The notes beneath the pieces were generated by a model, which did no database searches, was not told the origin of the DNA, and was given only the letters and a program-made list of their open reading frames with translations. From DASQZK01 sp963809925 (GTDB lineage: Bacteria; Bacteroidota; Bacteroidia; Bacteroidales; GCA-2748055), in assembly GCA_963809925.1 (NCBI GenBank), contig CAWELH010000005.1, forward strand, positions 124,001 to 188,000: a stretch of 64,000 bases of DNA, written 5' to 3'. Below are positions 16,983 to 25,699 of the stretch, in pieces (the first letter of the stretch is position 1; each line of letters opens with the position of its first letter). The position numbers were made by a program, and so were the translations under genes.

Positions 16983-18029
16983 TCACTTATTCGAAGTAGT
17001 CTGCCTGATAATTCTGTTCCGACCGGCTAATGATTTCAGTATGTAATAAAAGTACTCTGATTTAAGATATTTCTCAGCATTTGGACCTGATTTTTCCAAT
17101 GGTATCCTCTGGTAGTGAGGATAAGGCTCATCCTCCTTCAACCCTGATGTGCCGAAAGAAGCATCAAGAAAGCCTGATTTGCTATCGTACAACCGACGGA
17201 AAACATCGCTGCCCGTACCTGTATCGCTGAATGGAAAGGAAAACAGGGAATAGCTTAAATCAAACCTTTCCTTTATACCCTTCACACTACGTTCAATCTC
17301 TTCAATCTGTGCCCCATCATCCAGGCTGTGAAATGACGGATGGTCAAGGCTGTGTCCCCCAACAAAGAATCCCTTTTGAATGAGGCGGCTTATTTCCTCA
17401 TCATTCATATAGGGTCTGTGTACAGATAAATAATTTTCGAAATCGACTTCAAGATAGGTGGCCAGTACTGAAATGATGGCATTCGAATCATACCCAATCT
17501 TAAGTATTGCAGCCGCCAGACTTTCCCTGTCAAACTTTGGCACTCCCATTGCACCCGATATTTTTTTAAGGGTTTCTGTCCCAATGCCCGGCTTTTTCAA
17601 GGCTTCGAGGAGCAATGAAACCTTGTATCGGTAAAAAAGTCCCTGATTTCCAATGAAATTATTATTCAGAAAGAAAATGGCATTAATTCCCTTTGACTCA
17701 AGAATAGGTGCAACGATTCTTTTTACTTCGGAAAGCCCGTCGTCGAAACTGAGGATAAAAGCCGGCTTTTGATGTTGTTTTGGAGGATTATTATTCAGCA
17801 ACAGCTCTGGTGATGCCGGTTCAAAATACCTGAGCAGGTCCTCAATATCCTTTTTAAATTCAACGATGCCCTTAACCCGGTAGAGATGCCTGATATGCGG
17901 AGGAGGAGCGTCGCTGATCAAATGATAGAACGGAAAAATAAGAACCTTCCCGGTCCGGCGAATCATCCTCTCCAATGAAAATAATGAAGCCAGCGGCAAA
18001 ATTAAGTTTCGCAGTTCAGCCATGCTCAT
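16983..18029 (-). CDS. NodB-type polysaccharide deacetylase
   Basis: A 348-aa carbohydrate esterase family 4-like protein. The NodB signature is visible: FILSFDDG (Asp 96-Asp 97), a catalytic base/metal pair, and GGHSLDHPSF with the metal-binding His 226 and His 230 in HxxxH spacing. A third motif, SFPFSDTG, follows. The N-terminus lacks a convincing signal peptide, so it may act in the cytoplasm on a lipid-linked or nucleotide-bound sugar. Its ATG overlaps the stop of the upstream gene in an ATGA tetranucleotide, indicating translational coupling. N-deacetylation would expose an amine, a plausible acceptor for the neighbouring transferases. Substrate is not known. Confidence 0.85.
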   Translation of the reverse strand: MSMAELRNLILPLASLFSLERMIRRTGKVLIFPFYHLISDAPPPHIRHLYRVKGIVEFKKDIEDLLRYFEPASPELLLNNNPPKQHQKPAFILSFDDGLSEVKRIVAPILESKGINAIFFLNNNFIGNQGLFYRYKVSLLLEALKKPGIGTETLKKISGAMGVPKFDRESLAAAILKIGYDSNAIISVLATYLEVDFENYLSVHRPYMNDEEISRLIQKGFFVGGHSLDHPSFHSLDDGAQIEEIERSVKGIKERFDLSYSLFSFPFSDTGTGSDVFRRLYDSKSGFLDASFGTSGLKEDEPYPHYQRIPLEKSGPNAEKYLKSEYFYYILKSLAGRNRIIRQTTSNK

Positions 18030-18925
18030 TTTTTTAAAAAGCGGAGAAGTAAAGGTAACCGATTAATTGTAAGTGTATTATATTTAATTTCCCTGGCTCC
18101 GAAGCCGGTAAAAAACCGGGCTATTCCCGGGATATTTGATCCCTCAAAATCGAGTAACATACCTGTACCGGCATACAAGCCGATCAGGTAATCGACGATG
18201 CCGAACATGGCACGGGAAGCCTTGCCTTCTTCATCCGATACCGGGATCAGGTAGTTGATCCTTCCGTTGGACACAGTAAAAAATGCAGCAGCCACCAGCC
18301 TGTCTCCGATCCTGGCACCAATAAGACGCCCCCGACCCATGGAAATGACCTTATCTGCAAAACAGTTCATCCATTCATAATGATCGACAGGATATTTGAC
18401 CACGGCATTTTCCCTTTTCAGACGCACCAGATCAGGAATCGTCAATTTCTCGGTAAGCTCCACGAATGGAAGTGACTTTTGAATATTTCGTTTCGTATTA
18501 TCAGAATAATTGTCCTTAATTTCCTGATACTTCCTTCCAAGCCTGAGTTCATAATTTGAATTACCGGTGAAGTGGTAGGATGTTCCACCAAGGTCATTGG
18601 TGAAATTCATGTTAATCTTTGCATATCGGACGAAAGGCGGGATGGCTTTCAGAAATTCATCCACCCGGGCAGCATTGACCCAAGATCGTGAGAAAATACC
18701 CAACTGCTGACTGTAATATGGCTGAAAAAGGTAAGAGATGCCGGCCTTTTTCTTAAATGTCAGCGGCATAACGGTCCGGTAATCATCTTCAACAAGCCCT
18801 CCCCATCCGGGAGCCGTTAGGTCGAGGTACCACGATAAGGCATAAATCAGTCCAGCCTTTGAACTACTGATACATTCGTCCCATTTTTTACGATCGATCT
18901 TACCTTGTCCGATATAGCTTATCAT
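18026..18925 (-). CDS. FemAB/GNAT-like transferase
   Basis: A protein of about 299 aa resembling the GNAT/FemAB-like (BioF2-type) transferase group. YSDNTKRNIQKSL is followed by a C-terminal GNAT-like half with GRGRLIGARIGDRLVAAAFF and MLLDFEGSNIPGIARFFTGFGA, both typical of that group. FemAB-type relatives move aminoacyl groups to cell-wall precursors, while other members use acyl-CoA. The start chosen is the ATG at 18925; a TTG two codons upstream (18931) is less likely. It overlaps the DUF7033 gene by 26 nt and the deacetylase by 4 nt (ATGA). In Bacteroidota this pair (DUF7033 protein plus GNAT) is often adjacent, to my recollection. Function is unassigned. Confidence 0.75.
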   Translation of the reverse strand: MISYIGQGKIDRKKWDECISSSKAGLIYALSWYLDLTAPGWGGLVEDDYRTVMPLTFKKKAGISYLFQPYYSQQLGIFSRSWVNAARVDEFLKAIPPFVRYAKINMNFTNDLGGTSYHFTGNSNYELRLGRKYQEIKDNYSDNTKRNIQKSLPFVELTEKLTIPDLVRLKRENAVVKYPVDHYEWMNCFADKVISMGRGRLIGARIGDRLVAAAFFTVSNGRINYLIPVSDEEGKASRAMFGIVDYLIGLYAGTGMLLDFEGSNIPGIARFFTGFGAREIKYNTLTINRLPLLLRFLKK

Positions 18926-20222
18926 TGCCAAATGTTTCTGTTAGCCATCCGTACATTTTTTCATAAACAATCCTCCACCCTTCCCATTCCCCGGTGTCAC
19001 AGAGGGAATCGTTATGCCAGACAGGGATGAAGCATCCACCCTCTTCCTTAACCACCGAAGCCAGAAGTTTAATTTTCTTGAAGGCTTCATCCGGATTCAG
19101 CTTTAAATAGTCTTTAAGTGTCCTGTCCATTACAGTAAATGGAAATATTTTCAATTTAGTAACATCTTCTTTTTCAAGATCATAGAAATAAAATGGTGAG
19201 GAAGTCCCGGCTCTGAATCCCGTTTTATCGGCGTATCCCATGGAGTAATCCTCGGTCAACCCTGCCCCGGCAAAATGACGGTAGGTAGATGGAAATGCCA
19301 GCCGTAAAAAATGCTGACGGACCCTGGTCAGTGGTTTTCCCGTAAGCTGTTCGATAGTCTGTTTTTCATTTCTGAACACCTTGGGTTTCTCTCCGGAGTG
19401 GTACGAGGGATGAAAACCGATGTTGTATTTTTCTGAAAGGTTGCGGACGAGGGCTTTCCATTCCGGGTTTGTTACCGGATTGTTCAGATCATATTTTCCA
19501 CCCTGACCGGCAAGCATGAAGATGATGAGGTTGGCGTTATGGCTTTCTACTATATAATCGTAAGTATCATACGGATCAGGTTCTGAGCCTGCAAGAATCG
19601 AAAATCTCGAAATAAGGTTTTTAAGATCAGCCTTAAGCACTTGTCGTCCTATTCCACCGATCGTCCTGTAAAGCCCCTTGTTCCTTACTGACCACGCCAC
19701 ATCGATGTCAATGGTTGGAAGGAAGGATGAAGCCGGGAGAGTAAGAACCAGGGAGGGAAATTTTTGCTTCAGTTTACGGCCAAGTTTGTTTGCCCAACGG
19801 TTTATCACCGGAATTTCGAGAAAGCCATTCCGATATGCCAGGCTCTCAGTTGCCGGGAAACGCCCATGGTGATCGCTGCCGAACGGCAGGTATTCCTCAT
19901 ATCTCGACATAAGGTAAAACGCTGCGGAAAAAATATCAAAGTCTATATTTCCACTATCGGCAGGAAAAATGTGAATCTCCTCATTCTGCTTTCTGATTAT
20001 CGGATTTAGGGCACGAATCCCATGTTCGGCAAGAAAACCGGAGTCCAAAATATGAAACGAGTCCCGGATTAACTCATGGGAGTAATTAATAACAGGGCCT
20101 TGATATGAAACGCCTTCCTCTTTTACGTTTGAAAATATGATCTTTAATCCCAGCAGTTCGCCAAGGATGAATGAGGCGGCATACCGGAGTCTGGGGGTGA
20201 TATTTTCAGCGTAGATCAGCAC
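18900..20222 (-). CDS. DUF7033 / polysaccharide-deacetylase-like protein
   Basis: A 440-aa protein with an N-terminal DUF7033-like region (LIYAENITPRLRYAASFILG) and a C-terminal polysaccharide-deacetylase-like barrel. FLPTIDIDVAW supplies the acidic pair, NIGFHPSYHSGEKP the central histidines, and FIPVWHNDSL the C-terminal His. It has no signal peptide. The GTG at 20222, 4 nt after the mutS2 stop, gives an N-terminus like that of family members. A TTG at 20243 would overlap mutS2 by 17 nt. Placement between mutS2 and the FemAB-like gene suggests it belongs to the glycan-modification cluster rather than to DNA metabolism. Enzymatic activity is not proven. Confidence 0.8.
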   Translation of the reverse strand: MLIYAENITPRLRYAASFILGELLGLKIIFSNVKEEGVSYQGPVINYSHELIRDSFHILDSGFLAEHGIRALNPIIRKQNEEIHIFPADSGNIDFDIFSAAFYLMSRYEEYLPFGSDHHGRFPATESLAYRNGFLEIPVINRWANKLGRKLKQKFPSLVLTLPASSFLPTIDIDVAWSVRNKGLYRTIGGIGRQVLKADLKNLISRFSILAGSEPDPYDTYDYIVESHNANLIIFMLAGQGGKYDLNNPVTNPEWKALVRNLSEKYNIGFHPSYHSGEKPKVFRNEKQTIEQLTGKPLTRVRQHFLRLAFPSTYRHFAGAGLTEDYSMGYADKTGFRAGTSSPFYFYDLEKEDVTKLKIFPFTVMDRTLKDYLKLNPDEAFKKIKLLASVVKEEGGCFIPVWHNDSLCDTGEWEGWRIVYEKMYGWLTETFGNDKLYRTR

Positions 20223-20226
20223 GGTG

Positions 20227-22722
20227 TCAGGTTTCAAGTTCAATAATTGTAATCCCGGAACCGCCCCTTTCTACATGTTCATCGGCGTAAGATTTTACCA
20301 GATCGACACCGGAAAGGTACTGGCGAACCAATTCCCGGAGTATGCCGTTTCCCTTCCCGTGCAGAACCCTTAGATGCCGTGCCTGTACCATTACCGCCTG
20401 ATCAATGAAATCGGTGAGCATTGCCATGGCTTCATCGGCACGTTTTCCGCGCAGGTCGATGTCGGGGTGAAAATTCATTCTTCTACGGCCAATGTTCCAG
20501 TCGTTGTCAGATGCCTGCATTTGAACAGGGCGGTCCAGTTTTTTATATTTCTCACTGCTGATCTTTTCCAGGGAGGTGATACCAACCACGGTATGCAGGC
20601 TGCCAAAAGCCACAGTGGCTTTTCCTGCACGCATACTGACAACCTCACCCGGTGTCTCCTGCCCTTTCATCAGCACAAAGTCTCCTGCCTTGATTTCTGT
20701 ATCTGTTATTTCCTGTCCTTTATCCGGATTCTTTCGCAGTGCCGGATTTCTGGCTTTAATTTTCTCACTGGTTTTCCTGATTTCAACCAGCCGCTGTTTT
20801 AACACATCGCCCTCATTCACCGAGGTTGTATCTGCATTAACTTTCTCACGAAAGGCGTCAAGCCGTTTCCGGGCCTCCCTGGTCTTGTCTTTCTCAGCCT
20901 CCGTCTCCCGGATCTCCCGGATGGTATTCTCGATCTGTCGATTGGTATCTGCAAGCAACCGCTTGGCTTCGTCCCTGGCGTCATGAATGATCTGCTTTCG
21001 CAACTTATCCGTATCACTGAGTTCTACATCATATTTATCCACGATCTCTGTAAGTCGTTTCTCAGCCAGCCTGATGCGCTGGCGTTTGTCTTCCCAGTAT
21101 TTTTTATCACGGATTATATCTTTCAGATGCTTTTCAAAATCAACATGATCTTTTCCGATCCTCGACTCCGCTGATTTCAGGATATTTTCAGGCAGCCCGA
21201 TTTTTCTGGCGATTTCAAAGGCAAACGATGAACCGGGTCTTCCCGGTGCCAGTTTGAATATCGGCTGCATTTTATTTGTATCAAACAGCATAGCGCCGTT
21301 TATGATGCCATCTGCTGATGCTGCAAAATGCTTAAGATTTGTGTAATGTGTAGTAATAACACCGAAAACTCCTGCTTCATTAAGGTCTTCAAGCACCGAT
21401 TCCGCGATTGCCCCACCCAGCATTGGCTCTGTACCACTTCCGAATTCGTCAATAAGTACCAGGCTGTTTTTTGTGGCATTCCTGGTAAAATATTTCATAT
21501 TAATAAGATGGGAACTGTACGTGCTGAGATCATTTTCGATCGATTGTTCATCACCCATGTCCAGGAATATACGCTCGAAGCAGCCGCAAACAGAGCTCTC
21601 ATCAATGGTGACGAGAAATCCACATTGCAACATATATTGCAGTAGACCTGCTGTCTGGAGACACACAGATTTACCGCCTGCATTCGGACCCGAGATCAGC
21701 AGGATCCTGTTTTTCACATCAAGCTTCAGATCTAATGGAACAACCTCATGCTCTTTATTCAATTCACGGAAAGACTGGAGCAGGTTTGGATGTATAGCTT
21801 TGTGCCAGTCTATTTCAGGATCATTTTTCACAAACGGCATGGTAGCCCCGATGTCAAGCGCAAACCGTGCCCTTGCCCTTACCGAATCGATTTGGGCCAG
21901 AAAGTGATGTGAGTGCTGAAGATCTTCAATATAGGGACGGATAAAATCGGTGAGAGCAATAAGAATTTTAACCTTTTCCCGTCGTTCCGCTATTTCCAGT
22001 TCCCTGAGTTCATTATTGGCTTCCACAACTTCGGCCGGTTCTATAAAAGCGGTTTTACCGGTAGCCGATTCATCGTGAACATACCCTTTGATCTGCCGCT
22101 TATTTATGGCCGGTACCGGGATTACCGGCCTCCCGTTTCGGATCGTCAGACTGGCATCCTCATCAACCAGTCCCTGCTGACGTGCCGTTTCAAGCAGCCT
22201 GTTGATCTTCTTTGATATGGCAGCTTCTTTGCCATTGATCTCACGGCGTAACCGCTGGAGGTCGGGCGAAGCATTATCACGGATCTTCCCGTGTTTATTC
22301 AGAATATTGCCGATCCGGTCAATAACTGCAGGGTAAACCATTACGACAGAAGCCATAGCCAATAACCTTGGATAGCCTTCTTTTGCCCCTGATTTTAAAA
22401 ATGTCAGAATGGCTCTGACAGATTCCAGTGTCCGTTTGATATCAAAAAATTCCTGCTCCTCAAGAAAACTACCCTCTACCTTAGCCTTTTTTAATGGTTC
22501 TGAAATATCGATGAAATAGCCGATAGGAAATTCAGTTTCGCCAAGGATAATACCGCGAAACTCACTTACCTCTTCAAGCCGGCTGCGAATGATGTCCGGA
22601 TCGGCAGAGAACGGTGTATTCATAATTTCTTCCCTGCCGGGATCAAAAAGGCAGAATTTTGACGCCTGTTCCCTGATCTTGTCAGCACCGATCTTTTTCT
22701 CGAAATTTTCAGGATATATCAC
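20227..22722 (-). CDS. mutS2: Endonuclease MutS2
   Basis: An 831-aa MutS2-family protein. The ATPase core has Walker A ISGPNAGGKSVCLQ and Walker B SLVLIDEFGSGTEP. A long charged coiled coil (about 510-640) follows, then a KOW-like segment, and a C-terminal Smr nuclease domain with DIDLRGKRADEA and the HGKGNG motif. There is no mismatch-recognition domain I, as expected for MutS2. Proposed roles in the family are suppression of recombination and rescue of collided ribosomes. The GTG start at 22722 gives MIYPENFEKKIG, the usual beginning of Bacteroidota MutS2, and no in-frame ATG lies upstream. A TACCTTTG box is about 20 nt upstream, giving a very short leader. Confidence 0.95.
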   Translation of the reverse strand: MIYPENFEKKIGADKIREQASKFCLFDPGREEIMNTPFSADPDIIRSRLEEVSEFRGIILGETEFPIGYFIDISEPLKKAKVEGSFLEEQEFFDIKRTLESVRAILTFLKSGAKEGYPRLLAMASVVMVYPAVIDRIGNILNKHGKIRDNASPDLQRLRREINGKEAAISKKINRLLETARQQGLVDEDASLTIRNGRPVIPVPAINKRQIKGYVHDESATGKTAFIEPAEVVEANNELRELEIAERREKVKILIALTDFIRPYIEDLQHSHHFLAQIDSVRARARFALDIGATMPFVKNDPEIDWHKAIHPNLLQSFRELNKEHEVVPLDLKLDVKNRILLISGPNAGGKSVCLQTAGLLQYMLQCGFLVTIDESSVCGCFERIFLDMGDEQSIENDLSTYSSHLINMKYFTRNATKNSLVLIDEFGSGTEPMLGGAIAESVLEDLNEAGVFGVITTHYTNLKHFAASADGIINGAMLFDTNKMQPIFKLAPGRPGSSFAFEIARKIGLPENILKSAESRIGKDHVDFEKHLKDIIRDKKYWEDKRQRIRLAEKRLTEIVDKYDVELSDTDKLRKQIIHDARDEAKRLLADTNRQIENTIREIRETEAEKDKTREARKRLDAFREKVNADTTSVNEGDVLKQRLVEIRKTSEKIKARNPALRKNPDKGQEITDTEIKAGDFVLMKGQETPGEVVSMRAGKATVAFGSLHTVVGITSLEKISSEKYKKLDRPVQMQASDNDWNIGRRRMNFHPDIDLRGKRADEAMAMLTDFIDQAVMVQARHLRVLHGKGNGILRELVRQYLSGVDLVKSYADEHVERGGSGITIIELET

Positions 22723-22740
22723 GGATCATAGATTTACCGG

Positions 22741-22748
22741 CAAAGGTA
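22741..22748 (-). promoter_or_regulatory. Bacteroidota -7 box (TACCTTTG) for mutS2 and the genes behind it
   Basis: An exact TAnnTTTG match on the minus strand, 18 nt upstream of the mutS2 GTG, predicting transcription start near 22735 and a leader of about 12 nt. Downstream genes to 13323 follow with gaps of at most 24 nt or with overlaps, so this may drive the whole run. No clear -33 TTTG is seen. Confidence 0.45.
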
Positions 22749-22830
22749 ATAAAATTATAGTTTCGCGCCTTTCGCCAGATGGCGGATACCAGGCCACGTG
22801 CTATGCCTGGCAAAGGAAAAATGCAAGGCA

Positions 22831-23838
22831 TTACTGTGGAGGTGCGTACATTAGCGAATCAAGTACAACACCCAGACTGGCAGGGTCAGATTTAAAGACA
22901 ATATAGTAATCCTTACCCTTCGGATCATCGATCCACAGGTTCCTGCTCTTTATCCTTTCACCGGGAGCTTTCGGATCTGTCACCTCCATGCGGTTGGTGC
23001 CTCTTATGAGATCAAAGTAGGGGTCGGTTCCCATCACGGCGATGTAGGACGAAATTTCATCCCAGCTGTACCGGTCGCTACCCCCGGTATATATACTAAA
23101 TGCCATGGCCACCGGGTTACTGACACTCGTATAAAGTTCATCAAATTTTCCCCCTGTCATCACCTGCCATCCAATCTCAAATCCGCCATAGATCACCTTG
23201 ACCGGCCAGTGGCTCATTACGTACTCAGCTTCATGTGGGTATGTATTAAGGTTAAACTCTTCGTTTCCCTGAGGAAATTGTCCTCCCATACATGACCAGA
23301 ATTTTACCTTCATTTTCACCAGCTCCGATCCGCTCAGATTGCTGAACTCGTCCGGACCTGATTTAAGCAGATCATCAAGATTGGTCAAAAAACCAACCGT
23401 GACAATGGTTACTGAATGATCTGGCTGACCAGCAAGTATCTTCCTGTAGAGCTTATACCCTTCCGGAGCAAAACTGCCATTCTGAAGATCATGAGGGAAC
23501 GATTCTGCAATCTGTTTGGAGAAACTACTTACCCTGTCGGGGATATTATGACAACCTTTGTAAATGCCAATGGGAATATCGCCGCGGTTATAATAAGTGT
23601 TGATAGCATCAACACAAGCTGCACCCCAGTAACCATCATACGATCTGGAACTTGAAGAGACAACCACCCCAAGAATCTCACACTTTCCCAGCGTCTGAAG
23701 CCTGTGTAACATGGCCAGGGCACCGGCATCATCCACGTCGAGTGCTATATCCGTATCAAAGATAATCCTTGCCGGCTGTGCCGAAGCAAAAGAATATACG
23801 GTAAGGAAAACCAACAGGATAATCAGATTTTTTTTCAT
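22831..23838 (-). CDS. Secreted inosine/uridine-preferring nucleoside hydrolase
   Basis: A 335-aa protein with a signal peptide (MKKNLIILLVFLTVYSFASAQ) followed by the nucleoside-hydrolase N-terminus RIIFDTDIALDVDDAGALAML. Its Asp cluster (DTDxxxDVDD) binds Ca2+ and the ribose. The family cleaves the N-glycosidic bond of ribonucleosides. Here export to the periplasm suggests scavenging of nucleosides or of a related glycoside. The ATG at 23838 is chosen because it begins the signal peptide; an upstream in-frame start at 23895 would add 19 residues that spoil it. It diverges from the 23978 gene and sits 108 nt downstream of the mutS2 start. Substrate cannot be told from sequence. Confidence 0.88.
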   Translation of the reverse strand: MKKNLIILLVFLTVYSFASAQPARIIFDTDIALDVDDAGALAMLHRLQTLGKCEILGVVVSSSSRSYDGYWGAACVDAINTYYNRGDIPIGIYKGCHNIPDRVSSFSKQIAESFPHDLQNGSFAPEGYKLYRKILAGQPDHSVTIVTVGFLTNLDDLLKSGPDEFSNLSGSELVKMKVKFWSCMGGQFPQGNEEFNLNTYPHEAEYVMSHWPVKVIYGGFEIGWQVMTGGKFDELYTSVSNPVAMAFSIYTGGSDRYSWDEISSYIAVMGTDPYFDLIRGTNRMEVTDPKAPGERIKSRNLWIDDPKGKDYYIVFKSDPASLGVVLDSLMYAPPQ

Positions 23839-23977
23839 CGAACAATTCTTTTTAATTCTACAATGTTTGTGCAGCCACTCTATTGTGATATACAAATATC
23901 GTAAAAAAATAATATTTAATATTGAACGCTTGATCTCCCAATGTGTAATCAGGTTATAAAGTTAAACTTAAATCGTC

Positions 23978-25144
23978 ATGAAACACTGTTTTCGTATAGT
24001 TCTGATTTCCTTGCTGGCGACTGCAATGTGCCCGGCTCAGCAGCCTGAAAAAATTTATTCTGTAGCGAAGGTCAGGAAAACACATGAGTACTATGTTTCT
24101 CAGGCCGGATTATGGTGGAATATTGTGAATGAACATCGCCAAGACGAGGATGGCTGGTATAACTATTTTGCAGCCTGCAGGATGGCAGGCCTGACTAACC
24201 AGGATAATGTCGATTGGCTGAGCGAAAGTCCTGCACTGAAAAAAGGGGATGATATCGTGGCGCTCATCGAAAAAAATATACCCGGAACCTTTACCGCTCA
24301 TTACGTCAAATGGTGGAATCATGGTGCGGATATTGCCATGTTCGATGAATTAAAGAAAGCAGCAGAAATTGACCCTGACAGGGTTGAAATCTATGATGGC
24401 TTTGTCGTTTATGGTGAAGTAACCGGGAATCCCGCAATGAGAAAAGAGTATAACCTGAAATGGTATGCATCAGAAACGATGTCAACAGGACTGTTATACT
24501 TCAATTACAATGTGTTACAATCGCTCGACAAGGATGCCGTCCTGCTCACCGGAGGAGATAATGATACATTACCAATCTGGATGTTGCAGGACGTCAAAGG
24601 GATCCGAAAGGATGTTATTGTTCTGAATATAAGCCTGTTGTCTATCCCCTCCTATAGACACGAAATGTTCGGAAAGCTTAAAATGCCAGATCTGAATGCA
24701 AGCTTTGATGACGGTTCATCGCCGTCAAATCTCAAGGAAATCGTTGATTTTTTTATCCTGAATCATCCCGTTGACAGACCGGTATACTTCACCTTAACTT
24801 CGTGGAAACAGTTTAATGAATATTCGGACAAGCTGTACCTTACCGGATTGGTATCCAGGTTTTCAGAAGAAAACATTGATAATATAGCCACATTGAGAAA
24901 TAATTTTGAAAATAAATATTTACTCGATTACCTTAAAATGCCACTCGCTCACGATATTTCTGAAAGTGTTGTTAATTATATCAATGTAAATTATCTGCCC
25001 GGAATGATTAAATTACATGACCACTATCTCCGTAGTGGTGATACCGCCAGTGCAGGACGAATCCGCGATCTTGCAATGATTATCGCAAAACGGGCCGGTG
25101 ATGACTGGACAGAAAAAACAATGGAAATGTTCAATACTCCATGA
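23978..25144 (+). CDS. Secreted protein related to the soluble domain of DUF2723 proteins
   Basis: A 388-aa exported protein (signal peptide about 1-20, MKHCFRIVLISLLATAMCPA). It has no transmembrane helices. The segment LLTGGDNDTLPIWMLQDVKG (about 189-208), followed by KDVIVLNISLLSIP and RPVYFTLTSW, strongly recalls the soluble C-terminal part of DUF2723 membrane proteins (protein-mannosyltransferase-like, pattern NGDNDTFPLWYLQ). The first 130 residues are helical and TPR-like. Its stop overlaps the start of the sigma-factor gene (ATGA), so the three genes form one operon. It may be the envelope component sensed or controlled by the sigma/anti-sigma pair. This function is inferred; no enzyme activity is evident. 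Confidence 0.7.
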   Translation: MKHCFRIVLISLLATAMCPAQQPEKIYSVAKVRKTHEYYVSQAGLWWNIVNEHRQDEDGWYNYFAACRMAGLTNQDNVDWLSESPALKKGDDIVALIEKNIPGTFTAHYVKWWNHGADIAMFDELKKAAEIDPDRVEIYDGFVVYGEVTGNPAMRKEYNLKWYASETMSTGLLYFNYNVLQSLDKDAVLLTGGDNDTLPIWMLQDVKGIRKDVIVLNISLLSIPSYRHEMFGKLKMPDLNASFDDGSSPSNLKEIVDFFILNHPVDRPVYFTLTSWKQFNEYSDKLYLTGLVSRFSEENIDNIATLRNNFENKYLLDYLKMPLAHDISESVVNYINVNYLPGMIKLHDHYLRSGDTASAGRIRDLAMIIAKRAGDDWTEKTMEMFNTP

Positions 25145-25689
25145 GGTATAACGGGTATTCGGATGAACAACTGATGCAGATACTGTCCGGCTATGGTCGC
25201 GGACAGCGGTCAAGGGCATTCGACAGCCTTTACGATCGCTATTCACGGCTTCTTTACAGGTATTTTTACCATTCCCTGGGCAGGGACGACGAAAAATCAA
25301 AAGATTTTCTGCATGACCTTTTCCTGAAGATCCTCGAACGTCCTGAATCCTTCGATGGAAACCGCAATTTCAGACCATGGATCTTCAGTGTAGCGGCGAA
25401 TATGTGCAAAAATGAATACAGGAAAATGACTGTCAGGAGTGAACATGCACGACGTGAGATCCGGAACGGAGAAGAGAATCCGGCAGCCGAACCTGTAAAA
25501 AAAACCGCTGATCTCAGAGAAGTGTTCAGAAATATCTCTGAAGAACACCGGACCGTGATCGTAATGCGTTTTAAAATGAAAATGAGTATAAAGGAAATCG
25601 CAGATGTACTAGAAATCCCTGAAGGGACTGTTAAATCAAGGTTGTACTACAGCCTGAGAGAACTGAGAAAATATATGAATTCACAATAA
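25141..25689 (+). CDS. ECF-type RNA polymerase sigma factor
   Basis: A 182-aa sigma-70 family factor with only regions 2 and 4. Region 2 spans about residues 24-95 (LYDRYSRLLYRYFYHSLG, KDFLHDLFLKILERP, RPWIFSVAANMCKNEYRK). Region 4 is at the C-terminus (EEHRTVIVMRFKMKMSIKEI, then PEGTVKSRLYYSLRELR, the -35-recognition helix-turn-helix). It would direct polymerase to a small regulon in response to an envelope signal. The ATG overlaps the preceding stop by ATGA. The next gene, 10 nt downstream, encodes a likely membrane anti-sigma factor. Confidence 0.92.
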   Translation: MRYNGYSDEQLMQILSGYGRGQRSRAFDSLYDRYSRLLYRYFYHSLGRDDEKSKDFLHDLFLKILERPESFDGNRNFRPWIFSVAANMCKNEYRKMTVRSEHARREIRNGEENPAAEPVKKTADLREVFRNISEEHRTVIVMRFKMKMSIKEIADVLEIPEGTVKSRLYYSLRELRKYMNSQ

Positions 25690-25699
25690 TAAGCATATC

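Noticed and set aside
21328..21907. Plus-strand ORFs inside mutS2
   Set aside because: They are antisense shadows of conserved MutS2 sequence, including the Walker motifs.
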